Shown here in pieces: positions 38,408-46,160 of a DNA stretch of 64,000 nt. Location of the stretch: assembly GCA_022414725.1 (NCBI GenBank), contig CM039462.1, forward strand, positions 96,811,232 through 96,875,231, written 5' to 3'. The notes under the pieces are model-generated. The model had not been told where the DNA came from, searched no databases, and saw only the letters and a program-made list of their open reading frames with translations. The position numbers and the translations under genes were made by a program. How positions within the stretch are numbered: the stretch's first letter is position 1; each line of letters starts with the position of its first letter. The stretch comes from Microglena sp. YARC (lineage: Eukaryota; Chlorophyta; Chlorophyceae; Chlamydomonadales; Chlamydomonadaceae).

Positions 38408-41400
38408 GGGGGGGGGGTATGTGGGTGCGTGAGTGGGTGGATGAGTGGGTAAGTTGTACAACAAAGAAGACGGCAAGCAGCCAAATTGTTGGCTGGAGCT
38501 ATGTAACCATATGCAAGTGAGAACCTGAGTAACTGTGAACACCTCTGAACCTGAGTACTTCAAATTGAACTTCGTTACATGGCTCCAGCCAGCAATTTGG
38601 CTGCTCGCTGTCTTCGGCAGTCAAAACAAGTACCAAGATAATGTAAAAATGAATAAATCCTTATCTGTATGTACCGTTTTGAAGACCCTGCACACCGTTT
38701 TTCGAACCTGCTTACCGATTTGCAAACCTGCTCACCGGTTTTCAATCCTGCCTACCATTTTTCGAACGTGCCTAACGTTTTTTGAACATGCGTACCGTTT
38801 GTAAGAAGCTGAGCACCCTTGCCAAAACAGCTTTCAGGCAGCTCCTTAAGCTAGCCACTGGGCAAAGCACCAAGACCCAGCAAAGCACCAAGACCCAACC
38901 CCCACCACACACACTACACCACCCAAACCCCAACAACACACACACCCCAACCCCACAAACACACACCCCAACCCCCTCCGCAAACACCACACCACCCCAA
39001 CTTATTGTTTTAACTTCAAGGTGCACTAGCTTACGTCATGTTTACCGCCCCTCCATGGGTAGCGACTTCGGTAAAACAGCAGTACTGCCGGACGAGCAAA
39101 ACGGGCGAGCCAAACGGATGCGCCAAACGGAGGCGCCAAACGGATGCGCAAGGGACCCTAATGGTTCGCCCTACAAAGTGCATTTACACCGCACCAACTG
39201 ACGTTTGCAGGCAGGCAGCTTGATGAACTCGCAAATACAGTCACCTATTCTCCGACTCGAAGCAAATTTCAGACAAGTTGTATCTTCAGTCACGTCACCT
39301 CATCTTCCAGGTAGATTTAAGTCAAACTGCGCCCCTAACCACTTGACGTTGGGATTCGACAGTCAAGTCATCCCGAAGGAGACTGCCTAGTCACAGCCAG
39401 AGGGTGCACAGCCCCAGTTTATGAGGTAACGCGCAACTGTGTACCAAAGCGCGGTATACGAGACACACGTTCCGCAAGAACAGCCACGAGGGCAGCAACA
39501 AGGTTTACGTGGGCAGCATCAAGGTTGCACACACCGCACATTGCACACCGCACACAAAACAACCCTAGTGACAGCGGGGCTCAGCGAGGCTTCCTCATAC
39601 CTCCATCGGATCCCCATTCAATTGCCAACACAAGGGCGGTCACGCCCTTGTTGGCTGAATAGCCAGCCAGGGGAGCTATCTAGAAGCTGCTGCTCGTAGC
39701 TGAAACAAAGCTATTTAATTCAGTTATTAAAAACATGGTTGGCCCAAGTGCAAGCTAAGAGGCTGGCCCCCTCAACCTCGCGCCTCATAATAAGGCGTGA
39801 TACACCTATTATATTACCAACAGCTGGCAACAGTGAGGATATGGACATACTGCGGAAGGACAGTCCATGTGAACTACTGGCAAATCGTCTGAAAGCTGAT
39901 ACGACAGGCATTCAAATGCTGCTGAAAGCTGTGGGGTTACCCCAGTGGCTGGCTTATGGAGCTGGCGGGAAGCTGCCCTGGGTAGCCTGTAAATGTAACA
40001 GTGCTCCTTAGCAACGGTGAGGACATGAGAAATCATATATATGTAGGGGTCGGCTATGTTATATAATATTCGTGAATAAATAATATTATATTATATTACT
40101 CATGTTCCATCCATTGCCAGTAGTTCACATGGACTGTCTTTTGGCACTCATATATATAGGGAACGGCAAATAATATTAGTGTTTGAAAAACTAATATTAA
40201 ATAATAATATAATATAATATAATATAATATAATATAATATAATTTAATATAATATAATATAATATAATATAATATATAAAATATAATAATATAATATTAG
40301 ATTTCAAATAAATTCAAAAGTCTGGTGAGACGGCACGTCCGATTAATATTATGTATATTATTTATTCACTAATATTATATAACATAGTCGACCCCTAAAC
40401 ATGAGTAGTGAATGGCAATATTTTACCATATGATATCATGTCAGCATATGATATCATATGATGCCGGCAGTTTGGCTAAAGTTACCATTTGTATACAATA
40501 TCATATGATGTAATTTGTATAATATCATATGATATCATACTCGCCTTTGGTCAACATCATATGATATGCAGGTCCCTAAACATGAGTGATCTACACTGAG
40601 GACAGTATGTACAAGTCCAAGGGGGCGTCAGCGCAGAATTTTGGCGGGGAGTGTTGGCTTTCGGATCAACAGTTCGCAACAGAATGTAGCGGACTGAAGC
40701 CAGTCAGTTCCGAGACAGCTTGATGACGTGTCAGGCTTTATATCGGTAGGTCAGTCAAAAAAACGGACAAAGGTGTGGCCCTGGGGGCTACTGTCCCCCA
40801 GAAGGGGGGGCTCCGCCAATAAGTCATGTAAGCTACTGACTAGGTGTGTTAAAGCCATGTTTTGACCTCCATGCATAACAATATCACTCCTGTAATCAAA
40901 GTGTTTCCTTTTGTGATCAACATGCATGGCCACAGCAGTCCTATAACGACTCCATTGTCTGTATTGCCTTTTTCGACCACCTTGCATAGCAATATCACTC
41001 CTATCACTGTGTTGCCTTTTGTGACCACCATGCATGGCCACATCACTCCTACAAACACTGTATTGCCTGTACTGCCTTCTGTGACCACCATGCATGGCCA
41101 CATCACTCCTACAAACACTGTATTGCCAGTATTGCCTTTTGTGACCACCATGCATGGCCACATCACTCCTACAAACACTGTACTGCCTGTATTGCCTTGT
41201 GTGACCACCATGCATGGCCACATCACTCCTACAAACACTGTATTGCCTGTCTTGCCTTTTGTGACCACCTTGCATGGCCACATCACTCCTACAAATACTG
41301 TATTGCCTGTATTGCCTTTTGTGACCACCATGCATGGCCACATCACTCCTACAAACACTGTATTGCCTGTATTGCCTTTATGGCCACCTTGCATGGCCAC

Positions 41401-44176
41401 ATCACTCCTACAAACACTGTATTGCCTGTATTGCCTTTTGTGACCACCATGCATGGCCACATCACTCCTACAAACACTGTATTGCCTGTATTGCCTTTGT
41501 GGCCACCTTGCATGGCCACATCACTCCTACAAACACTGTATTGCCTGTATTGCCTTTTGTGACCACCATGCATGGACACATCACTCCTACAAACACTGTA
41601 TTGCCTGTATTGCCTTTGTGGCCACCTTGCATGGCCACACCACTCCTACAAACACTGTATTGCCTGTATTGCCTTTTGTGACCACCATGCATGGCCACAC
41701 CACTCCTACAAACACTGTATTGCCTGTTTTGCCTTTTGTGACCACCATGCATGGCCACACCACTCCTACAAACACTGTATTGCCTGTATTGCCTTTTGTG
41801 ACCACCATGCATGGCCACATCACTCCTACAAACACTGTATTGCCTGTATTGCCTTTGTGGCCACCTTGCATGGCCACATCACTCCTACAAACACTGTATT
41901 GCCTGTATTGCCTTTTGTGACCACCATGCATGGCCACACCACTCCTACAAACACTGTATTGCCTGTATTGCCTTTGTGGCCACCATGCATGGCCACACCA
42001 CTCCTACAAACACTGTATTGCCTGTATTGCCTTTTGTGGCCACCATGCATGGCCAAACCACTCCTACAAACACTGTATTGCCTGTATTGCCTTTTGAGAC
42101 CACCATGCATGGCCACACCACTCCTACAAACACTGTATTGCCTGTATTGCCTTTTGTGACCACCAAGCATGGCCACACCACTCCTACAAACACTGTATTG
42201 CCTGTATTGCCTTTTGAGACCAATATGCATGGCCACAGCACTCCTATACCCACTGTATTGCCTGTATCGCCTTTCTGACCAACATACATGGCCACATCAC
42301 CCCCGTAACTACTGTTTTGCCTGTATTGCCTGTAATGCCTTTTTTCACCACCATGCATGGCCACAGCACTCCTATAACCACAATACTGCCTGTAATGCCT
42401 TATTTCGCCAGCATGCATGGACCCAGCACTCCTGTGACCACTGTATTGTATGTATTGCCTTCTTCAACCGCCATGCATGGCCGCAGCACTCCTACAAACA
42501 CTGTATTGCCTGTATTGCCTTTTGTGAATAACATATATGGTCACGTCGCTCATATAACCACTGTATTGCCTGTCTTGCCTTTTGTGACCACCATGCATGG
42601 CCACATCACTCCTACAAACACTGTATTCCGGGTATTACCTTTTTTGACCAACATACATGGCCACACCGCTCCTAAAACAACGGTACTGCCTGTATTGCTT
42701 TTTGACCAGCATGCATGGCCACATCGCTCCTGAATCTACTGTATAGCCTGTATTGCCTTTTGTGACTACCATGCATGGCCACACCGCTCCTGTGACAACA
42801 ATACTGCCTGTATTGCTTTTTTTGACCAACATGCATGGCCACATCGCTCCTGAATCTACTGTTTAGCCTGTATTGCCTTGTGTGACCACCATGCATGGCC
42901 ACATCGCTCCTGTATCCACTACATAGCTTGTATTGCCTTTTGTGACTACCATACATGGCCACATCGCTCCTATAATCACGATACTGCCTGTATTGCTTTT
43001 TTTTACCACCAAGCATGGCCACAGCACTCCTATAACCACAGTCCTGCCTGTATTACCCTTTTTCACCACCATGCATGGCCACAGCAGTCCTGTAACCACT
43101 GTATTGCCTGTATTGCCTTTTCAACCACCATGCATAGCCACAGCACCCATATACCTACTATGCTGTCTGGATGCCTAATACACTACCACACCACCACACC
43201 TAGATAGAGGTCGGCAATATGATATCATATGATATCATGTCATCAGATGATATCATATGATGCCGGCGGTCTGACTAGGTAACTTTGGCCTGGGGCATCA
43301 TATCATATGATATTACATCATATGATTTGTGTATGATATCATATGATTTGTGTATGATATCATATGATATCATACTCGTCTTTGGTCGACATCATATGAT
43401 TTGCAGTTCCCTACACCTAGAAGATTGCTATCGCTCACTCTCCTAGGTTAACTTGTGATCAGGTGGACTATCAGCCTTCATACTGCCCACTGCATGCAGG
43501 CAGAGAACGCATGGGTAGCATAAACACTATTTCTCCAAAATCCTTCAGACAGAATGTTACCACAGAGCGGCAGACAGTTGAAAGATATGTTTCTTGTTTG
43601 TATCACTGTTTCTTTCTAAAGCTACACGTAGCAGCTTCTAGGCAAACTGAAGCAAGCAGGTGCTTCTGAAAGCTTTGGGCTTACCCCAGTGGCTGGATGG
43701 TGGAGCTGGCGGGAAGCTGCCCTGAGTAGCCTTTAAATGAAACAGTGCTCTTTATCATAATACGATCCAAGAAGAGAGCAGATCCAGAAGTGCTGATATA
43801 TGTGTTTTCTTGCATTGCAATGAATGCATGAGATAACGCCTATAAACTTGGGCAGTTGGTCAATACCATTACCTTCTAACCGTACACCATTATCCAGCGT
43901 CATACAGGGCAGTGGAAATGTACCACCCCTACACAAGCATCTTTCCAAGGATCACCCCAGACCACCCGACCATGTTAATTAGGATCTTCTCACGCCACTA
44001 ATTTGACCACAAAAGCAACGCTGTCGATTCAATTTGCGCAATTTACCTGGGCCAGGCTCGTCGACCTCGCAAGGGAGGGCCGCAGGCGCAGCAGAGAACT
44101 GGCGAGCGCATTGAGTGCTGCTCGCTGCTGCAAGTTTCCACGCGCTGCAGAGCGTCTGGTATTTCCGGAGCATCAT
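22456..44176 (-). CDS. NFS1: Mitochondrial cysteine desulfurase NFS1, 11 exons, 460 aa
   Basis: NFS1 is the PLP-dependent enzyme that takes sulfur from L-cysteine to form a persulfide for Fe-S cluster assembly in the mitochondrial matrix. Its partners are the ISCU scaffold, ISD11 and frataxin. Exons, in coding order: 44,047-44,176; 38,166-38,290; 36,735-36,809; 35,884-35,964; 33,474-33,556; 31,461-31,674; 30,814-30,923; 27,908-28,031; 25,404-25,583; 24,026-24,132; 22,456-22,609. Every junction is GT-AG and all phases match, giving 460 residues, close to the usual eukaryotic length. Visible landmarks are a basic, Ser/Ala-rich presequence (1-40), SGATESNN (126-133), QTEH with H157, HTDAAQ (231-236), SGHK with PLP lysine K259, SGGGQERG (284-291), SSGSAC with catalytic C384, and the conserved C-terminus ending QWSQH. 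Introns total about 20 kb and carry SINEs, MITEs and exon-edge minisatellites. Confidence 0.96.
23005..24025. repeat. Exon 10 donor-edge minisatellite (functional NFS1 intron 10)
   Basis: Copies near 23,048, 23,219, 23,398, 23,490, 23,651 and 23,857 each hold the exon 10 terminus and a GTGAG donor on the minus strand, spaced by GT-rich sequence. Confidence 0.85.
24026..24132 (-). CDS. NFS1: NFS1 exon 10 (catalytic cysteine)
   Basis: Encodes residues 375-409 plus two bases of R410, with [20 protein letters not shown]384 is the cysteine that carries the persulfide. It ends MAHTSIR before GTGAGA. Six copies of the 3' end plus donor follow in the intron (23,048-23,908). Confidence 0.96.
24178..24773. 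repeat. (TATG)n microsatellite, copy 2
   Basis: Counterpart of 7,318-8,095 but shorter by about 180 bp, showing length polymorphism between the two copies. It lies in NFS1 intron 9. Confidence 0.95.
25404..25583 (-). CDS. NFS1: NFS1 exon 9
   Basis: Encodes residues 315-374 in phase 0, from [13 protein letters not shown] to [14 protein letters not shown]. The frame is intact here but broken in copy 1. The acceptor is CCTCCAG and the donor AAG|GTACGC. Edge copies occur on both sides. Confidence 0.95.
25584..26165. repeat. Exon 9 acceptor-edge minisatellite (GGTGG-rich)
   Basis: Repeated CCACCAG plus the first codons of exon 9 (DMERD) on the minus strand, in NFS1 intron 8. Confidence 0.8.
26940..27907. 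repeat. Exon 8 copies with C/CA-rich spacers (NFS1 intron 8)
   Basis: Counterpart of 10,245-11,204. Several copies of the exon 8 3' part each retain a possible donor. Confidence 0.85.
27908..28031 (-). CDS. NFS1: NFS1 exon 8
   Basis: Encodes the last base of R273 and residues 274-314: [18 protein letters not shown], then [13 protein letters not shown] and ACEVAQ. The 3' end is placed at ACG|GTGGGT, giving AQT. Downstream copies of the exon with AAG|GTTAGT or GAG|GTGGGC donors could be used instead, changing only the last residue. That makes the exact donor the least certain junction of the gene. Confidence 0.88.
28032..29290. repeat. G-rich repeat with exon 8 acceptor edges (NFS1 intron 7)
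   Basis: Plus-strand GGTTGGG units, with exon 8 start copies at about 28,290, 28,685 and 29,055. It continues past the duplication breakpoint near 29,209. Confidence 0.85.
29600..29891. repeat. Exon 7 donor-edge copies, first two
   Basis: On the minus strand 29,608-29,691 and 29,755-29,870 repeat the [15 protein letters not shown] coding end of exon 7 with stops and substitutions. The first retains a GTCAGT donor; the second has lost the GT. Confidence 0.8.
29892..30622. mobile_element. hAT-like MITE with 8-bp target duplication
   Basis: Termini TAGGTTTGGG and CCCAACCCTA are imperfect inverted repeats. They are flanked by the 8-bp direct repeat CTCATCAC (29,884-29,891 and 30,623-30,630), the length typical of hAT elements. 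Subterminal regions carry ACGTATA/TATACGT motifs. No transposase is present. It sits in NFS1 intron 7 among exon 7 edge copies. The surrounding sequence has other 'ctcatcac' words, so the duplication could partly be chance. Confidence 0.7.
30662..30745 (-). repeat. Exon 7 donor-edge copy, third
   Basis: Repeats the exon 7 end ([15 protein letters not shown]) and a GTCAGT donor on the minus strand, about 70 bp downstream of the real exon. Confidence 0.85.
30814..30923 (-). CDS. NFS1: NFS1 exon 7 (PLP lysine)
   Basis: Encodes residues 237-272 plus two bases of R273, with [19 protein letters not shown]259 in SGHK forms the Schiff base with PLP. Donor-edge copies lie at 29,608-29,691, 29,755-29,870 and 30,662-30,745; acceptor-edge copies at 30,989-31,042 and 31,099-31,161. 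Confidence 0.96.
30989..31161 (-). repeat. Two exon 7 acceptor-edge copies
   Basis: Segments 30,989-31,042 and 31,099-31,161 repeat the CCCAG/GCCAG acceptor and the [16 protein letters not shown] start of exon 7 with substitutions. Confidence 0.85.
31264..31361 (-). repeat. Exon 6 donor-edge copy
   Basis: Repeats about 98 nt of exon 6 ([12 protein letters not shown]...HTDAAQ) with its GTGGGG donor. The frame is still open. Confidence 0.9.
31461..31674 (-). CDS. NFS1: NFS1 exon 6
   Basis: The longest exon, residues 166-236, from [14 protein letters not shown] to HTDAAQ. It includes the PLP-ring contacts D233 and Q236. It has a truncated copy of its donor side at 31,264-31,361 and of its acceptor side at 31,703-31,827; both still look coding. 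Confidence 0.96.
31703..31827 (-). repeat. Exon 6 acceptor-edge copy
   Basis: Repeats the CCTCAG acceptor and the first 38 codons of exon 6 ([19 protein letters not shown] then [18 protein letters not shown]), with a few substitutions. Confidence 0.9.
31860..32430. repeat. GT-rich and GGATGGAT/AGACAG low-complexity tracts
   Basis: Minisatellite units around 'ggatggatggacagactaacagacagac' in NFS1 intron 5. No coding signal. Confidence 0.85.
32431..32685. other. Intron 5 spacer
   Basis: Short repeats of 'agcctgagtatt'. No exon seen. Confidence 0.5.
32686..32855. repeat. Dispersed repeat bounded by poly-G and poly-C (copy 1)
   Basis: Starts with a G run, contains 'ttttgtatgaaacttccac' and 'tggtccaaaatctgtcttcc', and ends in a C-rich run. 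It is similar to 33,945-34,108. Confidence 0.75.
33020..33445. repeat. AAAAGCCAAAA-type minisatellite
   Basis: Units of about 20-110 bp based on 'aaaagccaaaaactaaaagc', in NFS1 intron 5 next to exon 5. No exon edge is recognisable in them. Confidence 0.9.
33474..33556 (-). CDS. NFS1: NFS1 exon 5
   Basis: Encodes residues 138-164 plus two bases of R165, with [17 protein letters not shown]157 is the PLP-stacking histidine. The acceptor is CGTGCAG and the donor TAG|GTGAGA. No clear edge copies were found beside this exon. Confidence 0.95.
33945..34108. repeat. Dispersed repeat bounded by poly-G and poly-C (copy 2)
   Basis: Second copy of the element at 32,686-32,855, in NFS1 intron 4. Internal sequence is similar, with scattered substitutions. 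Confidence 0.75.
34353..34575 (+). mobile_element. tRNA-derived SINE, copy 1
   Basis: The head has a tRNA-like D arm (GGTCTAATGGTAGACC) and a T arm with B-box GGGTTCGACTCC (34,422-34,433), giving an internal Pol III promoter. The body 'ttggcgttgcaggtc...ggtaggagaccgctcc' and tail 'ccaccaggcgtt...cattacc' match copies at 47,902-48,113 and, inverted, 37,211-37,420. It lies in NFS1 intron 4. Confidence 0.88.
34576..35883. repeat. CCACCA/CATCAT minisatellite containing exon 4 donor edges
   Basis: Many units carry 'ccataccttgac(a/c)gcca', which on the minus strand is GTCAAG|GTATGG, the end of exon 4 and its donor. A unit of about 150 bp is repeated three times at 35,320-35,790. Confidence 0.85.
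35884..35964 (-). CDS. NFS1: NFS1 exon 4
   Basis: Encodes residues 111-137 with [13 protein letters not shown], the PLP phosphate-binding loop. The donor AAG|GTATGG is repeated many times in the downstream minisatellite. A copy of its acceptor edge lies at 36,155-36,195. Confidence 0.96.
35985..36410. repeat. GT/G-rich tract with exon 4 acceptor-edge copy
   Basis: At 36,155-36,195 the minus strand repeats a GTCAG acceptor plus IAALINADP from exon 4. The rest is GT-rich with G runs. Confidence 0.8.
36423..36672 (-). repeat. Four exon 3 donor-edge copies
   Basis: Each unit of about 70-85 bp has a version of EEAVEV.RKQ followed by GTGTGC or similar on the minus strand, separated by A-rich or pyrimidine-rich spacers. 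Confidence 0.85.
36735..36809 (-). CDS. NFS1: NFS1 exon 3
   Basis: Encodes residues 86-110 ([14 protein letters not shown]...VARKQ), the conserved GNPHS...GWE block, in phase 0. The donor is CAG|GTGTGC. Four decayed copies of its last 35 nt plus donor lie at 36,423-36,672. Confidence 0.95.
36817..37640. repeat. GA-rich minisatellite (AAGGAGAGGTATATTGAGG)
   Basis: Irregular units of about 20-60 bp in NFS1 intron 2, interrupted by the SINE at 37,211-37,420. Confidence 0.85.
37211..37420 (-). mobile_element. tRNA-derived SINE, copy 2 (inverted)
   Basis: Reads on the minus strand from a tRNA-like head (37,330-37,420) to the 'ggtgttaccatt'-type tail at 37,211. It retains the B-box sequence but is more diverged than the other copies. 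It is inserted in the GA-rich minisatellite. Confidence 0.85.
37743..38104 (-). repeat. Three exon 2 donor-edge copies
   Basis: Units of about 140 bp (37,743-37,830; 37,883-37,963; 38,024-38,104) repeat [17 protein letters not shown]...CDQ and a GTAGGC/GTGGGC donor on the minus strand. They are separated by a spacer with 'caagttcaagttcaagtta'. Confidence 0.9.
38166..38290 (-). CDS. NFS1: NFS1 exon 2
   Basis: Encodes residues 44-85 after a CTGCAG acceptor. It contains [17 protein letters not shown], the start of the conserved class-V aminotransferase fold, and ends at MCDQ before GTGGGT. Three truncated copies of its 3' part, each with donor, lie downstream (37,743-38,104). Confidence 0.95.
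38305..40035. other. NFS1 intron 1, proximal part, no exon seen
   Basis: Contains a poly-G/GT tract (38,375-38,420), short repeats of 'accgttttt(c/t)gaacctgc' (38,680-38,800), a CCCCAACCC tract (38,880-38,990), and a hairpin-forming pair 'gccaacacaagggcg'/'cgcccttgttggc' (39,628-39,660). A dispersed repeat at 39,925-40,012 is shared with 43,656-43,755. Confidence 0.5.
40044..40397. mobile_element. AT-rich MITE with about 45-bp terminal inverted repeats
   Basis: The left end TAGGGGTCGGCTATG and the right end CATAGTCGACCCCTA are long near-perfect inverted repeats that continue through ATAATATT...GAATAAATAATATTA. The centre is an AATAT microsatellite and a segment inverted relative to 39,860-39,890. 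No clear target duplication was found. Confidence 0.65.
40406..40577. mobile_element. Palindromic MITE (ATCATATGATATCAT), copy 1
   Basis: A 172-bp element rich in ATATCATATGAT palindromes, flanked by the exact 9-bp direct repeat AAACATGAG (40,397-40,405; 40,578-40,586). The length suggests a Mutator-like family. It begins TAG...GGCAAT and ends GCAGGTCCCT. Confidence 0.8.
40640..40830. repeat. Dispersed repeat with 'gggggctccgcc' end
   Basis: Shares 'ggcggggagtg', 'tgacgtgtcaggctt' and a 'gggggct...ggggctccgcc' end with 46,660-46,865; its end also matches 650-810. Terminal features are unclear. Confidence 0.6.
40870..43165. repeat. 59/60-bp minisatellite, about 38 units
   Basis: The unit core is 'gcatggccacatcactcctacaaacactg' followed by 'tattgcctgtattgcc'. 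Middle units (41,000-42,240) are very alike; outer units have diverged. Units of 59 and 60 bp are mixed, so the open frames on both strands shift repeatedly and are not taken as genes. It lies in NFS1 intron 1. Confidence 0.95.
43205..43412. mobile_element. Palindromic MITE, copy 2
   Basis: 208 bp with the same ATCATATGAT core and ends as 40,406-40,577, flanked by the exact 9-bp repeat ACACCTAGA (43,196-43,204; 43,413-43,421). Confidence 0.85.
43413..44046. other. NFS1 intron 1, distal part
   Basis: No exon seen. Contains the dispersed repeat copy at 43,656-43,755 ('cagtggctgg...gagctggcgggaagctgccct'). Confidence 0.5.
44047..44176 (-). CDS. NFS1: NFS1 exon 1 (mitochondrial presequence)
   Basis: Encodes residues 1-43 and the first base of codon 44. 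It opens with two consecutive ATGs; the first is taken as start. The sequence [14 protein letters not shown]... is basic and lacks acidic residues until about residue 37, and ARQFSAAP fits a mitochondrial processing site. The donor CCAG|GTAAAT leaves phase 1, which exactly fits the two leading bases of exon 2 and makes an Asp. Confidence 0.88.
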
Positions 44177-45084
44177 GCAATTCGTCGAGCAGAATCAAGC
44201 TATAAAAAAAGCTTATGACTGAAGGCTTACCCACGTATTAGTCTCTATCTTGACACCGGGGTTGGCACGTAGTGTTTTATCCTACTATGCATGTGGCGTG
44301 TGCACACACACGCACAGTGTGTAGGATGAGCTCACCGGGATGAGCTTAATTGCGTAGGGGGCTTCGCCCAAACGTCGCAGATCATACGCCAATTGGAACG
44401 GGGCCCAATTCAGATTCATTCTGGACCCTCCTCTCAGGCAAGCATCCTCGTCTTGCGACATTCTCGTGCAACCGATCTCTGCACCTCACACCCGCACCCT
44501 ACCACCTTTCGCGCAGATCCACACCGATCTTCACATGCTCTGCCTACAGTGTGCACTGTGTACCTGTTTTCAAACTCCTGTAGCTAGGTTGACAGTCGCA
44601 CCCTCTGTTTTCTGATGGTGACCATCTGACTGCACCCACAACCATAAAAAAAGCAGCCTTTTCCAGCCCTCTACAGCCTTCATCCTTACAGTCCTCGACA
44701 GCCTACAGCCTGACAGCCCTGGACAGCCCGAAACATTCAGCCCTCTACCTTTCCCTCTGTCTACAGTGCCCACCCAAGCCGTGCCCACCCAAGCCCACCC
44801 AAGTCCGTAATACCCCTCCGCCTGCCACATGAAAGCAGCCTAGAAATTACCCAACGTCCTCTTGAAGAAGACCTGCTTCCCCTCCTCCATATCCTCTAAA
44901 AAGTGGGGGCACAGTTTTTCGTGCTGCTGAAACACCTGAGTGGGCAGCTCAAACAAAACCACCCACGTCCTGCTCCTGGTAGATCCTTGCCACCTCGATC
45001 CCCCAACTAGCCCGCACACCTAGTCCCAAGCTTGGGCCGCGCCACACCTCCACCCGCCCGCCTGGCGTTGTACAGCTATTCTAC
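44177..45084. promoter_or_regulatory. Shared upstream region between NFS1 and the TRAPPC1-like gene
   Basis: The two genes point away from each other with 908 bp between start codons, so this stretch should hold both 5' UTRs and promoters. I see no definite TATA box. A run of 'ctacagcc...gacagccc' direct repeats lies at 44,660-44,735 and a CACACACGCACA tract at 44,298-44,318. A candidate exon of another gene overlaps at 44,840-44,975. Confidence 0.5.
44840..44975 (-). CDS. Candidate terminal exon, unidentified protein
   Basis: Between a CTACCAG acceptor and a TAG stop, the minus strand reads SRTWVVLFELPTQVFQQHEK, then LCPHFLEDMEEGKQVFF and a short tail. It starts with one leftover base, which would fit the phase of the candidate exon at 48,143-48,256. 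I do not recognise the sequence. A 45-codon open frame can arise by chance, and if real the gene would span TRAPPC1 exon 1 on the other strand. Confidence 0.3.
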
Positions 45085-45260
45085 ATGGTGCTGTACAACA
45101 TATACATCTACGACCGATCAGGCTCCTGCATCCACTACCATGAGTGGTACCGCCCCAAGAGCGTGAGGCAGGGGGCGGGTTCAGCTGATGGTGACCAGAA
45201 ACAGATGTTTGGACTGTTTTGGACACTGAGCAACTTCTGTGCAACAATGGATCCAACGGC
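45085..45260 (+). CDS. TRAPPC1/BET5-like TRAPP complex subunit, exon 1
   Basis: TRAPPC1 (yeast Bet5) is a small longin-fold core subunit of the TRAPP complexes, which act as Rab1/Ypt1 exchange factors in ER-Golgi traffic. The ATG at 45,085 opens MVLYNIYIYDRSGSCIHYHE, followed by WYRPK, and later QKQMFGLFWTLSNFCATMDP. This is the typical N-terminal longin strand pattern and the family's YHEWxR motif. The exon has 58 codons plus two bases and ends at GGC|GTGAGT. The family is usually near 145 residues; the remaining exons were not found before the third duplicated block. The gene may continue in the poorly conserved region 45,430-48,100, or be truncated. Confidence 0.8.
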
Positions 45261-45324
45261 GTGAGTGCAACTGCGTGGGCTTTTTCTTCTTCTTTTTCTC
45301 TTTGACTATTTTTGCCAATGACAT

Positions 45325-45440
45325 CAACCTCTGTGCAACAAGGGATCCAACGGCATGAGTGAAACTGTGTGTTTTCTTCTTCTTTCTTTCTTTCTTCTTT
45401 TTTGAATGTTTTGGACACTGAGCAGCTTCTTGACATCACT
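45325..45440 (+). repeat. TRAPPC1 exon 1 donor-edge copies
   Basis: 45,325-45,354 repeats the exon end (CTCTGTGCAACAAGGGATCC) with the donor changed to AT. 45,405-45,432 repeats an inner piece, TTTTGGACACTGAGCAGCTTCT. Spacers are TTCTTCTTTC-rich. Confidence 0.8.
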
Positions 45441-45699
45441 GCCTTATCAGCATGTACCGAGCTGCATACCCTGCATCTGTGGGGTTGTGAGAAACTTCAG
45501 GGAATCACAGCCTTGCCAGCATGTACCAAGCTGCGTATCTTCCGCTAGTGTACAACCTCATCAGTATCCCTCTTCCTGCAGGTGAGGCCTACATGCAAGT
45601 TGTGTGTGTTTGAGTGTTACATACAAGGGGTAGCCAAAAAGTGTCATAGGATAGGCTGTAAGGACTTGCCTAAAAACTCAAAAGGAATCTGCATGTGAT

Positions 45700-46160
45700 G
45701 TGTAAGCTATAGTTCTGTGGTGTGGTGGTGTGTAAGCTGTGGTGTTGGCGTTGGCCTTTGCGTTGGCGGTGGTGTAGGTGGCGGTGGCTTTGGTGGTGGT
45801 GGCGGCAGTGTGTTGTTGGTGGTGGTGGCGGTGGTGGTGTTGGAGGCGACGTTGGTGGTGGAGCGGCGTTGGTGGTGGTGGTGGCAATGGTGGTGGCGGG
45901 GGTGGGGGTGGCGGTCTTGGTCTTGGCCTTGGTGGCGGTCTTGGTCTTGGTGGCGGGTGGCAGGTGCTATGGTGTAGGTATGGATCTAAGGTGTGATGTG
46001 TAAACTATGGTTCTGCTTTTTTGAAGTTGTGTAAGGACGGTGGTGTGGTGTGTAAGCTATGGTGTGAGGTATGGTTCTGTGGTGTGTAAGCTATGGTGTA
46101 AGGTATAGTTATGTGGTGTGGTGTGGTGTGGTGTGTAAGCTATGGTTCTGCTTTTTATTT
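45700..46160. repeat. GGTGGTGGC and GTGTGGTGTGTAAGCTATGG repeats
   Basis: A trinucleotide-like GGT/GGC tract (45,760-45,965), then 20-30-bp units around 'gtgtgtaagctatggt'. Glycine/valine/tryptophan-rich open frames here are low-complexity artefacts. Confidence 0.85.

Noticed and set aside
39628..39660. Helitron 3' end (hairpin)
   Set aside because: A good hairpin is present, but no CTRR terminus follows at the right distance and no 5' TC end or Rep/helicase was seen.
40862..42278. Several 115-196-codon frames on both strands
   Set aside because: Translations of the 59/60-bp minisatellite inside NFS1 intron 1; open on both strands and frame-shifted between units.
45717..46003. Glycine/valine/tryptophan-rich protein
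   Set aside because: Low-complexity GGT/GGC tract, open in all three frames of that strand.
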